DNA from: Deltaproteobacteria bacterium | GTDB lineage: Bacteria; UBA10199; SPLOWO2-01-44-7 | Assembly: GCA_016203765.1 (NCBI GenBank) | Contig: JACQMB010000040.1 | Location: 1-13,721, forward strand | Reading direction: 5' to 3' | Length of the DNA: 13,721 nucleotides | Shown here: in pieces, positions 12,639 to 13,721 of the stretch | How positions within the stretch are numbered: the stretch's first letter is position 1 | Layout: each line of letters begins with the position of its first letter | Program-made: the position numbers and the translations under genes | The notes under the pieces: generated by a model | Told to the model about the DNA's origin: nothing | The model's input: the letters and a program-made list of their open reading frames with translations, nothing else | The model's database searches: none

Positions 12639-13243
12639 AATCCTTCGGAAAGTTTTCTTTGCAACCTGTCTTTTACAACAGGCCACGTCTCTTCAAATAA
12701 AACATAAACCGCGTTATCCTGAAACCGGCCTTCTTGGAAAAAGGATTCCTTTTGCACCGATTCCAACTGGGCTCCCAATTTTTTGAGCATGCCTTGGGCC
12801 CTTTGATTGGTTATCAGGGTTTCAAACGTAATACGGTGCAATTTCAAATTTTAAAAGGCGTAATCCAAACATAATAGCGAACACTCCAAAGAGACGCCCG
12901 TGTTCCAGAATGGGTGATGCAAAATAACGCCGTATTCTGCCTTTTTGTGGAGGAGATCGATATGTTTAAAGCCGCAGCTCCCCCCAATCTAGCCCATTTT
13001 TTTCAAATGGACGATAAAATGAAGATCCGTTCCTTTATTCTGGCCTTCTTTTTGTTGTTCGCATCTTTCTCTCACCTGCTCCAGCGTCCATCCCCCTTTT
13101 TCCAAATGGGCCATGTATTTCAGGCCCGCCATTGTTTTGGAATCACTCAAAATTTTTTGCAAAGCGGGGTAGTCCTCCTCCCTGGGGGGCTTGAGATCCA
13201 CCCATTTCCCGTGTAATTCCAAATTGAGCCGGATTTTACTCAT
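12593..13243 (-). pseudogene. GNAT acetyltransferase pseudogene, two in-frame stop codons
   Basis: Reading one continuous frame from ATG 13243 gives a close paralogue of the intact GNAT at 7904-8539 (shared DYPALQKILSD, YMAHLE-GGWTLEQVRER, CGFKHIDLLH, GVSLEC, LHRITFETL). The frame is broken by TAG at codon 85 (12989-12991), which aligns with a Glu in the paralogue (GAG to TAG by one change), and by TAA at codon 131 (12851-12853), aligning with a Thr. No frameshift is needed. The natural C-terminus is replaced after about codon 200 by sequence read from the REP-like element. It starts 12 nt after sucC, so it was or is cotranscribed with it. A real pseudogene is the simplest reading. Confidence 0.85.
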
Positions 13244-13255
13244 AGGTCACCTTAC

Positions 13256-13721
13256 TCACCGAGCCGCCTCCACCGCTTTTTTTGCGGCCAGAGTAAAATC
13301 ATCTTCGCTGATAATTTTTAATCCCGACTCCTTTAGAATCTTTTTCCCCTCTTGAACGTTGGTCCCCAACAAGCGGACAACCAGCGGGACGTGAACTCCC
13401 AGCTCTTTTGCCGCACTGACAATGCCGCGCGCCAGCAAATCGCACTGCAAAATCCCGCCGAAGATATTGACGAAGATCGCCCTGACCTTCGGATTTTTTA
13501 AAATCAACTTGAAGGCCTCGGTGACCGCCTCCTGCGAGGCCCCGCCCCCCACGTCCAAAAAATTGCAGGGGCGCCCGCCGTGCAGTTTAATGATATCCAT
13601 CGTCGCCATCGCCAGGCCGGCGCCGTTGACCAGACAGCCGATGTTGCCGTCCAGGCTGACATAATTTAATCCATGTTCTTTGGCTTCCAGTTCGTCGGGG
13701 TCCTCCTCGTCGGGATCCAAA
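13256..13721 (-). CDS. sucC: Succinyl-CoA synthetase (ADP-forming) beta subunit, C-terminal part
   Basis: The last 155 or so codons of the beta subunit; the gene continues past the right edge of the window. Recognisable blocks are YVSLDGNIGCLVNGAGLAMA, HGGRPCNFLDVGGGA, FVNIFGGILQCDLLARG and the ending RLLGTNVQEGKKIL. This part belongs to the C-terminal ligase domain that contacts SucD. The subunit forms the nucleotide-binding half of the heteromer converting succinyl-CoA, ADP and Pi to succinate, CoA and ATP. The TGA stop is at 13256-13258. SucD does not follow directly; the GNAT pseudogene does, after 12 nt. Confidence 0.96.
   Translation of the reverse strand, partial: LDPDEEDPDELEAKEHGLNYVSLDGNIGCLVNGAGLAMATMDIIKLHGGRPCNFLDVGGGASQEAVTEAFKLILKNPKVRAIFVNIFGGILQCDLLARGIVSAAKELGVHVPLVVRLLGTNVQEGKKILKESGLKIISEDDFTLAAKKAVEAAR

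Noticed and set aside
12851..12991. Stop-codon readthrough or pyrrolysine/selenocysteine decoding in the second GNAT
   Set aside because: Two different stops (TAG, TAA) at non-catalytic positions, no SECIS-like element seen, and an intact paralogue nearby; pseudogenisation is simpler.

Overview
The window reads as a chromosomal segment from a Gram-negative, Deltaproteobacteria-like bacterium (Myxococcota, Bdellovibrionota or a related candidate lineage). The lineage is inferred from three things. There is a eukaryotic-type Ser/Thr kinase with an HRDISPQN catalytic loop and a C-terminal PEGA-like domain. Two lipoproteins carry lipoboxes, and one of them is a SurA/PpiC-type foldase. There is also a periplasmic MepK-like M15 peptidase. 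Much of the DNA is GC-rich with tightly packed genes, whereas about 6.06-8.5 kb is visibly more AT-rich and accessory in content.

Left part (1-5.4 kb): a structured GC-rich stretch, a membrane-anchored Ser/Thr kinase (-), a heptanucleotide tandem array, a DUF2203 protein (+), endonuclease IV nfo (-) with a palindromic REP-like element at its 5' end, and a 679-aa helical-repeat protein of unknown function (+).

Middle (5.4-8.6 kb, all -): a MepK-like murein endopeptidase; a two-gene module of an XRE-type regulator and a MNT/DUF6036-like nucleotidyltransferase, driven by a near-consensus promoter that predicts a leaderless mRNA; then tRNA-Glu(CTC) followed by a GNAT acetyltransferase and a VOC/glyoxalase-fold protein in one co-directional unit.

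Right part (8.6-13.7 kb): efp, acyP and a SurA-like lipoprotein PPIase (+), whose 3' end overlaps by 113 bp a convergent DUF192 lipoprotein. The DUF192 gene is translationally coupled to sucD (-). The sucCD operon is split: sucC (partial, right edge) and sucD are separated by about 1.3 kb. That insert holds an oppositely oriented DUF4258/DUF2283 toxin-antitoxin-like pair, a second REP-like palindrome, and a GNAT pseudogene with two in-frame stops that is a paralogue of the intact GNAT at 8 kb.

The most noteworthy items are the HTH-NTase module with its leaderless promoter and tandem TATCGATA palindrome, the interrupted sucCD operon, the two families of dispersed repeats (REP-like palindromes and GGACYAG heptads) that supply start or stop codons to adjacent genes, and the antisense-overprinted C-terminal tail of the PPIase. 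No CRISPR array, complete insertion sequence or transposase is visible.
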